From positions 1 to 64,000 of the forward strand of contig CANRPD010000003.1 in assembly GCA_947632385.1 (NCBI GenBank): a stretch of 64,000 nucleotides of DNA. Direction: 5' to 3'. The translations under genes and the position numbers were made by a program. Under the pieces are notes generated by a model. The model had not been told where the DNA came from and did not search any database. It saw only the letters and a program-made list of their open reading frames with translations. This document shows positions 49,042 to 58,925 of this stretch, piece after piece; within the stretch, counting starts at the first letter, position 1, and each line of letters opens with the position of its first letter. Source of the DNA: an uncultured Clostridia bacterium (GTDB taxonomy: Bacteria; Bacillota; Clostridia; Oscillospirales; Acutalibacteraceae).

Positions 49042-51903
49042 TTATTTTTTGTAGAACCGGAAGGCTTTGAAGCAGGTTTGCTGGGCAAACCCGATGCGCA
49101 GATTGACCAGACCCTCCCGGGGCTGGATCTCACATCCCGCCAGAGCAAACTGGGTCAGGCTCCCTGTGCCAGGCGCGTGCACGGTCCCCAGCAATGCCCC
49201 GGTATCCCGATCCCACAGGGTCATCTCCACCGCAGCCGCAGGCGAGGCCAACCGCACCTCAAAGGCGTTGCATCCGGTCAGATCCAGGCTCTCATACACG
49301 CACCAGCTCCTCCAGTCCTCCGCCTCTAAATAATGCTGCATGTCGGTCTTGTCGGTGAGGAATTCCACCCGAGCATAGTCCACCATGTCCAGCGGATCCA
49401 CAGGGATCGTGCCGTCCCGGCCGGAGACAACTTCGCCCGCCAGGGTGATCTCGGCCTGGCAGCGGATGTCCGAGCTGGAAGCGCCGATCAGCAGCGTGTA
49501 CACGCCTTTTTCCACCGCATAGCGCTCTGCACCGGTCAGCCAAATGGCTAGATCTGCCGCCTCAAAGGTCAGCCGCACGGTCCGAGTCTCTCCCGGCAGC
49601 AAATGGACCCGAGCGAAGGCTTTCAGTGCCTTTTTGGGTCGTGTGAAAACGGACTGAGGTCCCGCCACATAGAGCTGGACCACTTCTTCTCCTGCCAGGT
49701 GCCCGGTGTTGGTCACGGGGACTTGCACGGTGATCGGATCCTCCGGTCCGTAGTCCGTGCGATCCGTCCGGGGTTCACCGTAGGCAAACGCAGTGTAACT
49801 CAAGCCATAGCCAAAGGGATACAGCGGGGCACCGTCAAAATATAGATAGGTGATCTTGTTTTTCTGGATGTCGTAATCGGAAATAGCGGGCAGATCCCGT
49901 ACGGACCGATACCAGGTGGTGGGGGTGCGGCCGGCAGGATTATTCTCACCGAACAAGGTCTTGGCTGCAACCGTGCCCAGGCAGGGGCCCAAATGGCTGG
50001 AACACAGCACCGCGGCGGCCAGTTCCCGTTCCTTTTGGATGGCAAAGGGGTAGCCGGTGATCAGGTACAAGACCGTATTGGCGTTGGCGCCGACCGCGGC
50101 TTCCAGCAGGGCCGTCTGGCTTTGGGGCAAGCGGAGATCCGGCCGATCATACTCTTCCCGGGCATTGATCAACGGATGATTGCCGCCGCACACCACGGCA
50201 TAATCAGCAGCAGCTGCCAAACGTTGGGCACGCTGGGCGCCGGAGGATACGATCTCCACAGCGAACAGCCGGTCTGTACTGTCTCCCGGCCGTGCGGCGG
50301 AAACCACCCGTCCGTTGGAATCCACAGCCACCTGGCGATCCTGCCAGGTATCGAAGGAGAAGATCCCAGCACCCCGATCCTGGGCCTTCAGCATTTCCAT
50401 GACGAACCAGCCAAAAGCTTTCTCACTGACACAGTTCATGCCCAGGTCGAAGGGATCCGTAGGCTTTTCCTCCTGGGAAAGCTCCGCATTGCCCGCACCT
50501 GCGCCTTCCGTGACATATTTTCCGGTGCGCAGGGAGCGCAGCGTGACGGAGCCAAAATCCCAGTCATTGCGTTCAAAGACCTCGGCCTGCTCCACAGAAC
50601 CGTCCGCAATCAGTCCCCCGCCAGGCAGGAGGCGCACATATTTGTCGGTCTGCAGAGACTTGAGCACCACCCGATCCAAGCACTCGTCGAAGTGCACACG
50701 ACTTTCGCCCAAGTACTCCCGCAAGCCCTGGACGACCGGAGTCTGATGTTCAGCATAACCGCAGTACCAGCAGGTGTAGTTCTCGTTGGAAAGAGGCCCC
50801 AGCACCGCTACTGTACACTGACCGTCGTCCTGCAAGGGCAAAAGGCCCTTGTTTTCCAGCAGGATCATCGATTCCTTGGCCGCTTGGACGGCCAGGGACT
50901 TGTGGTCGGTACACGCCAACAGCGCAGGATCCACATGGGCATAGGGGTTGTCGGGATCGAAGTCTCCCAGCATGAACCGCAGGGTCAGGATATCCTCCAC
51001 CGCCCGGTCCAAGCGCTCCTCCTGCAGATACCCCTTTCCCAGGGCTTCCTGCACCGCAGGATCCACCATATCTCGGGGATCCAGCATCACATCCGCGCCA
51101 ACGCCCAGAATATCTGCAATGGCATGAGCATGGTCCGGATAGGTGCGGCGATGGGACACGTTCTGACCAAAGTCGCCGCCGTCGCTGACTGCGAAGGTCA
51201 TACCCCACTCTTTTTTGCAGATCTGAGACACATCGGGGTTGTTCACACCTTCGATCCCGTTGATACGGTTGTAAGCCGTCATCAGCCCCACGGCGCCGCC
51301 CTTCCGGATGGCAGGCTCAAACGCTTTGAGGTAGTATTCCCGCTTAAGCCGGGGCGTGACGTTGGCATTGGTAGTCAGCCGTTCCCCCTCATAGTTGTTG
51401 GCAAAAAAGTGCTTGAGCAGCGGCGCCGTCTGGATATAAGTGGGATCCTTGCCCCGCAGGCCCCGTGTATAGGCAGCGGTCATCCTGCCGGTGAGACAGG
51501 GGTCCTCGCCGTAGGCCTCCTCGTTGCGGCCCCAGCGGGGATCACGCTCCATGTCCACAGTGGGGCCAAACAGCGCCAATGAGCTGGGCCGCTCGGACAT
51601 CTGGTTGCTGATCCGCACCTCTGTGCCGGCCATACTGCCCAGCTTTTCCATGAGGTCGTCGTCAAACATGGCGGCCATGCCCCAGGGCTGCGGCAAAATG
51701 GTCGTCTCCCGCTGGTTGTCTCGTTGGACCAGACCCCGGGCGATCTCCACACCGAAATGGGTCGCGGGGATCCCCAATCTGGGGATCGCATCCTGACGGC
51801 TGGTGATCATGGCGGCCTTTTCCTGGAGCGTGAGACGGGCAAGGAGATCCCGGGCTCGTTCTCTGGGAGAGAGGGAGGCATCCTGGAAGGGATAGGTGGT
51901 CAT
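49042..51903 (-). CDS. glycoside hydrolase family 3 with internal fascin/beta-trefoil-like insertion
   Basis: RWGRNEEAYGEDPCLTGRMTAAYTRGLRG, TFAVSDGGDFGQ, C-terminal fibronectin-III-like region. Insert with VVLKSLQTDKYVRLL and VTLRSLRTGKYVTEGAG. Confidence 0.9.
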   Translation of the reverse strand: MTTYPFQDASLSPRERARDLLARLTLQEKAAMITSRQDAIPRLGIPATHFGVEIARGLVQRDNQRETTILPQPWGMAAMFDDDLMEKLGSMAGTEVRISNQMSERPSSLALFGPTVDMERDPRWGRNEEAYGEDPCLTGRMTAAYTRGLRGKDPTYIQTAPLLKHFFANNYEGERLTTNANVTPRLKREYYLKAFEPAIRKGGAVGLMTAYNRINGIEGVNNPDVSQICKKEWGMTFAVSDGGDFGQNVSHRRTYPDHAHAIADILGVGADVMLDPRDMVDPAVQEALGKGYLQEERLDRAVEDILTLRFMLGDFDPDNPYAHVDPALLACTDHKSLAVQAAKESMILLENKGLLPLQDDGQCTVAVLGPLSNENYTCWYCGYAEHQTPVVQGLREYLGESRVHFDECLDRVVLKSLQTDKYVRLLPGGGLIADGSVEQAEVFERNDWDFGSVTLRSLRTGKYVTEGAGAGNAELSQEEKPTDPFDLGMNCVSEKAFGWFVMEMLKAQDRGAGIFSFDTWQDRQVAVDSNGRVVSAARPGDSTDRLFAVEIVSSGAQRAQRLAAAADYAVVCGGNHPLINAREEYDRPDLRLPQSQTALLEAAVGANANTVLYLITGYPFAIQKERELAAAVLCSSHLGPCLGTVAAKTLFGENNPAGRTPTTWYRSVRDLPAISDYDIQKNKITYLYFDGAPLYPFGYGLSYTAFAYGEPRTDRTDYGPEDPITVQVPVTNTGHLAGEEVVQLYVAGPQSVFTRPKKALKAFARVHLLPGETRTVRLTFEAADLAIWLTGAERYAVEKGVYTLLIGASSSDIRCQAEITLAGEVVSGRDGTIPVDPLDMVDYARVEFLTDKTDMQHYLEAEDWRSWCVYESLDLTGCNAFEVRLASPAAAVEMTLWDRDTGALLGTVHAPGTGSLTQFALAGCEIQPREGLVNLRIGFAQQTCFKAFRFYKK

Positions 51904-52096
51904 CGATGGTTCACTCCTTTGTTGTACAAAATATTTCCATTATCTTACCATTTCGATGCACAAAAATCAAGCTATTTCCCCAATTTACAAGATGCCTCCC
52001 CCTGCTTTTTTAGAAATATTGACTTTCCCTTTCCGGGGGCTTATAATGACCTTGGATTGGGGTTCGTCCCCAGATTGAGAAAAAAGGGTGGGATCG

Positions 52097-53254
52097 ATGA
52101 TGAAAAAAGTCCGTCTTGGCATGATCGGCATGGGCAATATGGGCAGCGGTCATATTGCCAATATTTTGGCCGGAAAAGTACCGGAGATCGAAGTGACAGC
52201 CGCTGCAGACCGCCGTGCTGACCGTCGGGAATGGGGCAAAAACACCCTGCCGACGGGCACGCCCATTTTTGAGGAAGGCAGCGCACTGATCCACAGCGGC
52301 CTTTGCGACGCCGTCCTCCTGGCAGTGCCCCATTACCAGCATCCCACTTTGGCGGTGGAGGCTTTCGAAGCGGGGCTCCACGTCATGTGCGAAAAGCCTG
52401 CCGGTGTCTACACCAAGGCGGTCCGTGAAATGAACGAAGCGGCGGACCGTTCCGGGAAGATCTTCGGTATGATGTTCAATCAGCGTACCAACTGCCTGTA
52501 CCGAAAGATGCACGAGATGGTCCAAAACGGAGAGCTGGGACAGGTCAAGCGCGTGAATTGGATCATTACCGACTGGTACCGTACCCAAGCATACTACGAC
52601 TCGGGAGACTGGCGGGCCACCTGGGACGGTGAGGGCGGCGGCGTACTGCTCAATCAGTCGCCCCATCAGTTGGACCTGCTGCAATGGATCTGCGGACTGC
52701 CCAAGACAGTGCAGGCCTATTGCCACATGGGTAAATGGCACGATATCGAAGTCGAAGATGACGTCACCGCGTACATGGAATTTGTGAATGGCGCTACTGG
52801 GGTCTTCATCACGACCACAGGCGACGCTCCGGGCACCAACCGGTTTGAGATCAGCGGCACCCTGGGTAAGTTGGTCTGTGAGGACGGCAAACTGATCTTC
52901 CACCGGCTGAAGGAAGACGAAAGGAGCTTTTGTCAGACGTGCCCCGAAGGGTTTGCCCAGCCGGAGAAAGAGATCCTGGAGGTGAAGACCGACGGAGAAA
53001 ATCCGCAGCATGTCGGCGTACTGAATGCTTTTGCAGCTGCGATCCTCCGGGGAGAGCCTCTGGTCGCGGATGGCCGAGAGGGCATTCGCGGCGTGACCTT
53101 CTCCAACGCCATGCACCTGTCTTCCTGGCTGGGGCATCCCGTAGAGATCCCTTTTGATGAAGATTTGTTCCTGGAAGAACTCAACAAACGGAGAGCAACT
53201 TCCCGGAAAAAGCATGTCACCGCAGTCACCTTCTCCACGGAAGGGTCCTACTGA
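52097..53254 (+). CDS. Gfo/Idh/MocA family oxidoreductase
   Basis: RLGMIGMGNMGSGHIANIL, HVMCEKPAGVYTKAVREM, GDWRATWDGEGGGVLLNQSPHQLDLLQW. Confidence 0.92.
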   Translation: MMKKVRLGMIGMGNMGSGHIANILAGKVPEIEVTAAADRRADRREWGKNTLPTGTPIFEEGSALIHSGLCDAVLLAVPHYQHPTLAVEAFEAGLHVMCEKPAGVYTKAVREMNEAADRSGKIFGMMFNQRTNCLYRKMHEMVQNGELGQVKRVNWIITDWYRTQAYYDSGDWRATWDGEGGGVLLNQSPHQLDLLQWICGLPKTVQAYCHMGKWHDIEVEDDVTAYMEFVNGATGVFITTTGDAPGTNRFEISGTLGKLVCEDGKLIFHRLKEDERSFCQTCPEGFAQPEKEILEVKTDGENPQHVGVLNAFAAAILRGEPLVADGREGIRGVTFSNAMHLSSWLGHPVEIPFDEDLFLEELNKRRATSRKKHVTAVTFSTEGSY

Positions 53255-53265
53255 GGAGGTACAAA

Positions 53266-54138
53266 ATGGATACACTGATCCTGTCCGGTTTTTCCGATGA
53301 GATCGCACCGGACTTCGACACCCAACTGCGCGTGATCCGCGAATTGGGGCTCAACCACATCGAACTCCGCTCTGCCGACGGTGTAAACGTCTCTGACCTG
53401 ACCGACGACAAACTGCAAGAGATCAAAAGCAAGCTGAAAAACGCCGGAGTGCGGGTATCTTCTATCGGTTCGCCCATCGGCAAGACTGCCATTACCGAAG
53501 ATTTCTCCGCCCAACCCGACCGCCTGAAACGCACCATAGAGATCGCACACGTACTGGGCGCGCCGTACATCCGGATATTCAGCTTTTACATCCCCAAGGG
53601 GGAGGACCCTGCCTTGTACCGGGAAGAAGTCCTAGAGCGGCTGCATGGGTTCACGGAAGCGGCAAAAGGCTCGAGTGTCACGCTGCTCCACGAAAACGAA
53701 AAGGGAATTTACGGCGACAACGCTCCCCGGTGTCTGGAGCTCCTGAAGGCATTGGCAGGACCCGATTTCGGCGCGGTATTTGATTTTGCCAACTTCGTCG
53801 AAGTCGGGCAGCCCCCCAAGGAAGCCTACGAACTGTTAAAGCCGTACATTCGGTATGTCCACGTGAAGGACGCTGTGTGGGACACCAAGCAGATCGTTCC
53901 CGCCGGCCAAGGCGATGGTCATCTGGCAGAGATCCTGGGCGACCTGATCGGCAGCGGATATCGGGGGGTTCTATCTCTGGAGCCCCATCTGGTGAATTTT
54001 GCCGGACTCGCTGCTCTGGAAAAAGACCGAATACAGCGCAAAGCGACCTTGTCGGGCCCGGATGCATTCCATTTGGCTGTGACATCACTGCGGGAGCTGC
54101 TGGCACAGATCCCCGCTGCCCGGGAGGTATTGGCATGA
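53266..54138 (+). CDS. sugar phosphate isomerase/epimerase (AP endonuclease 2-like TIM barrel)
   Basis: LSGFSDEIAPDFDTQLRVIRELGLNHIELRSADGVNVSDL, LLHENEKGIYGDNAPRC, YIRYVHVKDAV. Confidence 0.92.
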   Translation: MDTLILSGFSDEIAPDFDTQLRVIRELGLNHIELRSADGVNVSDLTDDKLQEIKSKLKNAGVRVSSIGSPIGKTAITEDFSAQPDRLKRTIEIAHVLGAPYIRIFSFYIPKGEDPALYREEVLERLHGFTEAAKGSSVTLLHENEKGIYGDNAPRCLELLKALAGPDFGAVFDFANFVEVGQPPKEAYELLKPYIRYVHVKDAVWDTKQIVPAGQGDGHLAEILGDLIGSGYRGVLSLEPHLVNFAGLAALEKDRIQRKATLSGPDAFHLAVTSLRELLAQIPAAREVLA

Positions 54139-55139
54139 AATCCTTAAGAACGGCTGTGATCGGCTGCGGCGGGATCGCCCAGACTCACGCGGAGGTGCTG
54201 TCTACCCAAGCCACAGCTCAGGTAGTGGCCTATGCGGACGTGAAATTGGAACGGGCAAAGGCCTTGGCCAAAAAATATGGCGGCAATGCTTATGGATCCA
54301 TGGAAGAACTGTTGGACCGTGAGCAGGTGGATGTGGTCCATCTGTGTACGCCGCATCCCCTGCATACCCCCATGGCGCAATTGGCGGCGGAGCACGGCAT
54401 CCATGTATTCAGTGAAAAACCGCCTGCTGTGAACGAAGCGCAGTGGGAAGCCTTTGCTGCCTTGGAAAACAGCAGGGTCCGCATCGGCGTGTGTTTTCAG
54501 AACCGCTATAATGTGGGGACGCAGTTCCTCAAGGATCTGTTGGCGATCGGAAAACCTGGCAAGCTTTTAGGAGCGAGAGCTTTCGTCACCTGGTACCGTC
54601 CGGCGGAATACTACACAGACAGCGATTGGCGAGGCAGTCTCTCCACCGAAGGAGGCGGAGTGCTGATGAATCAGTCTGTCCACACCTTGGACCTCCTCTG
54701 CTACTTCATGGGCCGCGCCACGGGTGTAGATGCCTCTCTTTCCAACCATCACCTGCAGGGCGTCATTGAGGTGGAGGATACCTTTGAAGCCCGCGTGGAT
54801 TTTGACGGACGTCCGGCTGTCTTCTTTGCTACCACGGGCCATGTAACCGATTCTCCTGTGCTGGTGGAGCTGGTGTGCGAAAACGCCACCCTGCGGGTGG
54901 AAGAACCAGAAGTCACTGTGCGTTGGAAAGACGGCAGTGTGGAACACCATTCCCTGACGGTCCCGGTCTCCCCAACAACAGGCAAATCCTATTGGGGATC
55001 CAGCCACGGCATCTGTATCGCAGATTTTTACGACTCCATCCTCACCGGAAAGCCCTTCCGAAACGATATCCCCGGCATACGAAACACTGCAGAACTGCTG
55101 CTGGCTGCCTACCGTTCTGCGCGAAACGGACAAGCCTGA
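54135..55139 (+). CDS. Gfo/Idh/MocA family oxidoreductase
   Basis: TAVIGCGGIAQTHAEVLS, HVFSEKPPAVNEAQW, SDWRGSLSTEGGGVLMNQSVHTLDLLCYF. ATG overlaps upstream stop. Confidence 0.92.
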   Translation: MKSLRTAVIGCGGIAQTHAEVLSTQATAQVVAYADVKLERAKALAKKYGGNAYGSMEELLDREQVDVVHLCTPHPLHTPMAQLAAEHGIHVFSEKPPAVNEAQWEAFAALENSRVRIGVCFQNRYNVGTQFLKDLLAIGKPGKLLGARAFVTWYRPAEYYTDSDWRGSLSTEGGGVLMNQSVHTLDLLCYFMGRATGVDASLSNHHLQGVIEVEDTFEARVDFDGRPAVFFATTGHVTDSPVLVELVCENATLRVEEPEVTVRWKDGSVEHHSLTVPVSPTTGKSYWGSSHGICIADFYDSILTGKPFRNDIPGIRNTAELLLAAYRSARNGQA

Positions 55140-55151
55140 CGGAGGATCTCC

Positions 55152-55682
55152 ATGACACTGTATGTCACACGCCACGGAGAAACTGCTTGGAATGCAGAAA
55201 ACAAGGTCTGCGGCCGCACAGATGTGCCGCTCAACGATAAAGGCCGGGAACAGGCAAGGGCCTTGGCAGAGAAGCTGGCTGGGCTGAACATCCACCGGAT
55301 CCTGACCTCGCCCCTTTCCCGTGTGCGGGAAACTGCGGCCATCATCGCCCAAAAATGTCCTGCTCCCGTTCAGGTAGAGCCTCGACTCATTGAACAGGAT
55401 TATGGCATTCTTGAAGGCACAGACCGGTTGGGAGAAGATTGTCTGAATCATAAGCGCATGTTCGCGTTTCGGTATCCGGGCGGCGAATCTATGATGCAGC
55501 TGGCCGGACGGATCTATCCTCTCCTGGACGAGTTGCAGACCCGGTACCGGGACGAGTCCCTGTTGCTGGTCTGCCATGGCGGTATCTGCCGAGTGATCGA
55601 TTCCTATTTTTCCGATCTGACCAACGACGCGTTTTTTCATTTCAGCATGCCCAACGCCGGACTGCTCACATACACACTCTAG
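55152..55682 (+). CDS. histidine phosphatase family protein
   Basis: LYVTRHGETAWNAENKVCGRTDVPLNDKGREQA, LLLVCHGGICR. Confidence 0.93.
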   Translation: MTLYVTRHGETAWNAENKVCGRTDVPLNDKGREQARALAEKLAGLNIHRILTSPLSRVRETAAIIAQKCPAPVQVEPRLIEQDYGILEGTDRLGEDCLNHKRMFAFRYPGGESMMQLAGRIYPLLDELQTRYRDESLLLVCHGGICRVIDSYFSDLTNDAFFHFSMPNAGLLTYTL

Positions 55683-55737
55683 GCTTCGGTCTCCACGCCC
55701 CACGGCGGGGGTCAAGTCCAACTGTTTCGAGAACGAT

Positions 55738-55775
55738 GCAGGCCCCCCAACATGGAGGGCCTGCCTGTTTAATTA
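55738..55775. terminator. bidirectional intrinsic terminator
   Basis: GCAGGCCCCCC-aacat-GGAGGGCCTGC between convergent genes. Confidence 0.65.
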
Positions 55776-55784
55776 TTATTTGAT

Positions 55785-57407
55785 TTATCCTCGGTGGATC
55801 TGTAAACTGCCAGACTGAGTATGGAAATGAAAATCCGTTTTTCCAGCGCCATAGGTAAGCTCCCCCTGCCCCACCGAATGGGTCCCGGTCCATGAGAAAT
55901 CGCTCTCCGGCACGGTCTTTCCCCCGCGGTAAGACAACGTAAAGCCGCTTTCGGAATCCGGCAGAATGACATCGGCATGACCGGAGAGGGTCGATACCTC
56001 CAACTCGCCGGGCATTTGCGAAAAGGACGCCTGCAGGGACGAGGAAACGGACCCGATGTGTGCCGATCCCGGCACCACAAGACCGTTTGCTTGAATGCCA
56101 CCGGACGTCCCGTTGAGCTGCAGATCGCCACAGCACGAAAGATCTCGGACCGTAAGCTCGCCAGAGGCGGTCGATAGGGCTGCATCTGCACCTACCTGAT
56201 AATCGCGAATAACGACCTCGCCTGACGCCACCTGAACGGTCAGATCTTCTCCAATGCTGCCGCTGTTCAGCGTGACACCGCCGGAAGCGCTATGGAAGGA
56301 CCCCTCCCCTGCAACGGTGAGTGCGTCTCCCTGGATCCCACCGGAGGCTGTCCGGATAGACAGATCTTCCTCACAGTGCAGGTGCTCTGCACGGACCCCT
56401 CCGGACCCGGCTTGGACCGTGGCCTCCCCGGCGACGTGGATATCTTGCATCTGGACTCCGCCGGAGCCGGTTCGCACGGATAGTTCCTCTCCGCACTGCA
56501 AACGCTCTGCATGGACGCTTCCGGAACCGGCCTGGACCGTGGTCTCCCCGAGAATCTCGCTTTCATAGAACCGGATCTTCCCGGAACCCGTTTTCAGGGA
56601 CAATTCTTCCCCACAATGCAACTGAGCCGCTTCGATGCTGCCGGAGCCGCAGGTGACCGTCACCTGCTTTGCCTGCACGCCTTGTACGTCTGCACCGGCT
56701 GAACCACAGTTCACTCGAACGTCTTCCAGTTGGTCCATCAAGGCCGTGGGGATCCACACCCGCAGCTTTTTCCGGATCGTTTTTCCCCCCAAGGTCTGTT
56801 GATCCGATCTTTCCTTTCTGGAGGTATATCGGATCACCAGTTCGCCTTCTTCCAGCCGGCAGGCCATCTTTTGATTTTCATCCAAAGGACGGGCCGCAGT
56901 CTCCTGCACTCGGATCATCGGATCGTCGTGAGGACGCACCGTGACATTGCCCGAAGCCCAATGGATGTGCACCGAATGCAGCTCCTGAGGAGTCAGTTCG
57001 ACCAAGCTGGCTACTTGCCACTCTTCTTCCGAGGCAGGCTCCGGAATCTCCGGAAGATCTTTAAGCTCCGGAACATCTGGAATCTCCGGTATACGCGGGA
57101 TCTCCAAGTGGTCGAGAGTCTCCAACTCGTCCGGATGCAGCGTCAACGAAATCGGCTGCGATCGTTTTTGCTTGTCAAAAAACATCTGCCACTTTTTGCC
57201 GATGTTCTGCTTGATCGTGCTGCCCAAAGTCTTCTCGGAGCCGCTCTTGGAAGTCGGAAGCTCCCCTTCGACACTCTCCTTCGGCGGGGTGGGTTTCTCG
57301 TCTGCTGTCTCTCCCAGGGCATCCAGCAACCGCTGGGCATCTTCCTGAGTGATGAGGCCGCTTTCCAGCATTTCCAGGATCTTCCGTTTCTCTTCGCTCA
57401 TATTCAT
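55785..57407 (-). CDS. SHOCT-like/DUF4097 family beta-strand repeat protein
   Basis: N-terminal KRKILEMLESGLITQEDAQRLLDALGE; repeated (T/V)GSGxxxx motifs typical of DUF4097. Confidence 0.88.
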   Translation of the reverse strand: MNMSEEKRKILEMLESGLITQEDAQRLLDALGETADEKPTPPKESVEGELPTSKSGSEKTLGSTIKQNIGKKWQMFFDKQKRSQPISLTLHPDELETLDHLEIPRIPEIPDVPELKDLPEIPEPASEEEWQVASLVELTPQELHSVHIHWASGNVTVRPHDDPMIRVQETAARPLDENQKMACRLEEGELVIRYTSRKERSDQQTLGGKTIRKKLRVWIPTALMDQLEDVRVNCGSAGADVQGVQAKQVTVTCGSGSIEAAQLHCGEELSLKTGSGKIRFYESEILGETTVQAGSGSVHAERLQCGEELSVRTGSGGVQMQDIHVAGEATVQAGSGGVRAEHLHCEEDLSIRTASGGIQGDALTVAGEGSFHSASGGVTLNSGSIGEDLTVQVASGEVVIRDYQVGADAALSTASGELTVRDLSCCGDLQLNGTSGGIQANGLVVPGSAHIGSVSSSLQASFSQMPGELEVSTLSGHADVILPDSESGFTLSYRGGKTVPESDFSWTGTHSVGQGELTYGAGKTDFHFHTQSGSLQIHRG

Positions 57408-57805
57408 TTCCTGCCTTTCAGTTGATTCAACGCCTCGACCGCGGTGTCCACGTCCAACTCTCGGTTGGCCAGACGATCCAGAATGTCGGCACGCTCTTCC
57501 CGCTCCCGCACTACACGAAGATCCCGCTGCTCATCCAGATCCAAGGCAGCCAAAGCGGCCTCCAACATGTTTTTTACAGTGGGATAACTGACGCCCAGAG
57601 CCTTTTCCACTTCTTTGATGGATCCCCTGCAGCGCAGAAAGGTCTCCACAAAGCGCAGATGTTTTTCCTCCAGCCGGCAGAATCGGCAACCTGAAAAGCT
57701 GCCGGTCAACTCGGTGCCGCAATGCCCGCAGGTCAGGCGGGTAACAGTCAGAGGTTCACCGCATACCGGACACCGGCTGGGCATGGGATATGTTTTTTGT
57801 ATCAT
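57404..57805 (-). CDS. DUF2089 family protein
   Basis: CPVCGEPLTVTRLTCGHCGTELTGSFSGCRFCRLEEKHLRFVETFLRCRGSIKEVEKALGVSYPTVKNML. Confidence 0.9.
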   Translation of the reverse strand: MIQKTYPMPSRCPVCGEPLTVTRLTCGHCGTELTGSFSGCRFCRLEEKHLRFVETFLRCRGSIKEVEKALGVSYPTVKNMLEAALAALDLDEQRDLRVVREREERADILDRLANRELDVDTAVEALNQLKGRK

Positions 57806-57832
57806 ATGAGTCTGCTTCCTTTCATAAATAGA

Positions 57833-57886
57833 TCTCTCGAGAGAACGATCTGAAAACAATATACGCCTTAAAGTTGATTTTGTCAA
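57833..57886 (-). promoter_or_regulatory. promoter plus palindromic operator candidate for the DUF2089-DUF4097 operon
   Basis: Minus-strand TTGACA (57881-57886)-N17-TATATT (57858-57863). Palindrome TCTCTCGAGAGA at 57833-57844. Confidence 0.65.
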
Positions 57887-58032
57887 GCCATAAATTTAAA
57901 AAAATCAATTCTTTTCTTAAAATTTTTAATTTACTGCTTTAAATAGGTTGCAAGATCGGACTGTGAGAAAGGAGGGCACCCTGTTCCAATCCGCGCAACC
58001 AAAAAAAGACCGGTGTTTCCACCGGTCCTGTT

Positions 58033-58887
58033 CTATTCGTCATGACCTTGGGTCACATACACCAGCCCAAAGCCGCCTGGTCCCACATGGCTGCCGATTG
58101 CCGCACCCACGTTGATCACCCTCTCTGGCGGGACCGACACTCCTTCAGCATTCAGCCGATCCGCCAGTACCAAGGCATTGTCCCGATAATGGGTATACAT
58201 CACATAGAAAGGGAACGATTCATCCGGCGGCTGGCTCTTTACATGGGTCACCAAACGGGACATTCCATGACCGCGCCCTAGGGCTTTTTCAGGGATAGTG
58301 ACGTTCCCGTCTAAAGACACCGAGATCATGGGTTTGATATGGGTCAGTCCACCAATGGCTGCGGCGGCCGCAGAGACCCGTCCCCCACGGCGAAGATACT
58401 CCAGGGTATCGATACAGGCAAAAAGGCTGATCCTGGGCCGGAGCTCCTGCACAGCCTGGGCAATTTCGGCTGCGGAGCGGCCCTCGTCCCTCAGGCGAAC
58501 GGCATACTCCACCAGAATACGCTGCCCGCCGGTGGCGATCCGGCTGTCCACGACACAGCAATCCGTATAATTCAGGTTCGTCTTTGCCAGCTGGACTCCC
58601 TCCCAGGTCCCGCTGAGCGCCGAAGACAGGGTAATGACCACCGACTCCTTGCCATCCTGCTGGGCAGCTCCCAGAATTCGCTCCAAGGTGTAGGCAGAAG
58701 GCCGTGCGGTTTTGGGCGAGGTGTGTGTCCCCAACAAGAGCTGGTAAAACTGATCTTTGGAAAGGTTCACATTTTCCCAGTACTCCTGCTCTCCAAAAGT
58801 CACCGACAACGGGATGCAGACGATATTGTATTTTTCCAGTTCCCAGGGTTCAAAATCCGCAGCTGAATCGGTGATGATCTCCACCAT
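58033..58887 (-). CDS. DegV family fatty-acid-binding protein
   Basis: VEIITDSAADFEPWELEKYNIVCIPLSVTFGEQEY, TSPKTARPSAYTL, CIDTLEYLRRGGRVSAAAA. Confidence 0.93.
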   Translation of the reverse strand: MVEIITDSAADFEPWELEKYNIVCIPLSVTFGEQEYWENVNLSKDQFYQLLLGTHTSPKTARPSAYTLERILGAAQQDGKESVVITLSSALSGTWEGVQLAKTNLNYTDCCVVDSRIATGGQRILVEYAVRLRDEGRSAAEIAQAVQELRPRISLFACIDTLEYLRRGGRVSAAAAAIGGLTHIKPMISVSLDGNVTIPEKALGRGHGMSRLVTHVKSQPPDESFPFYVMYTHYRDNALVLADRLNAEGVSVPPERVINVGAAIGSHVGPGGFGLVYVTQGHDE

Positions 58888-58925
58888 ATGTGTACCTCCT
58901 CGTCAGATCAGTCGTTTGGGTACGT

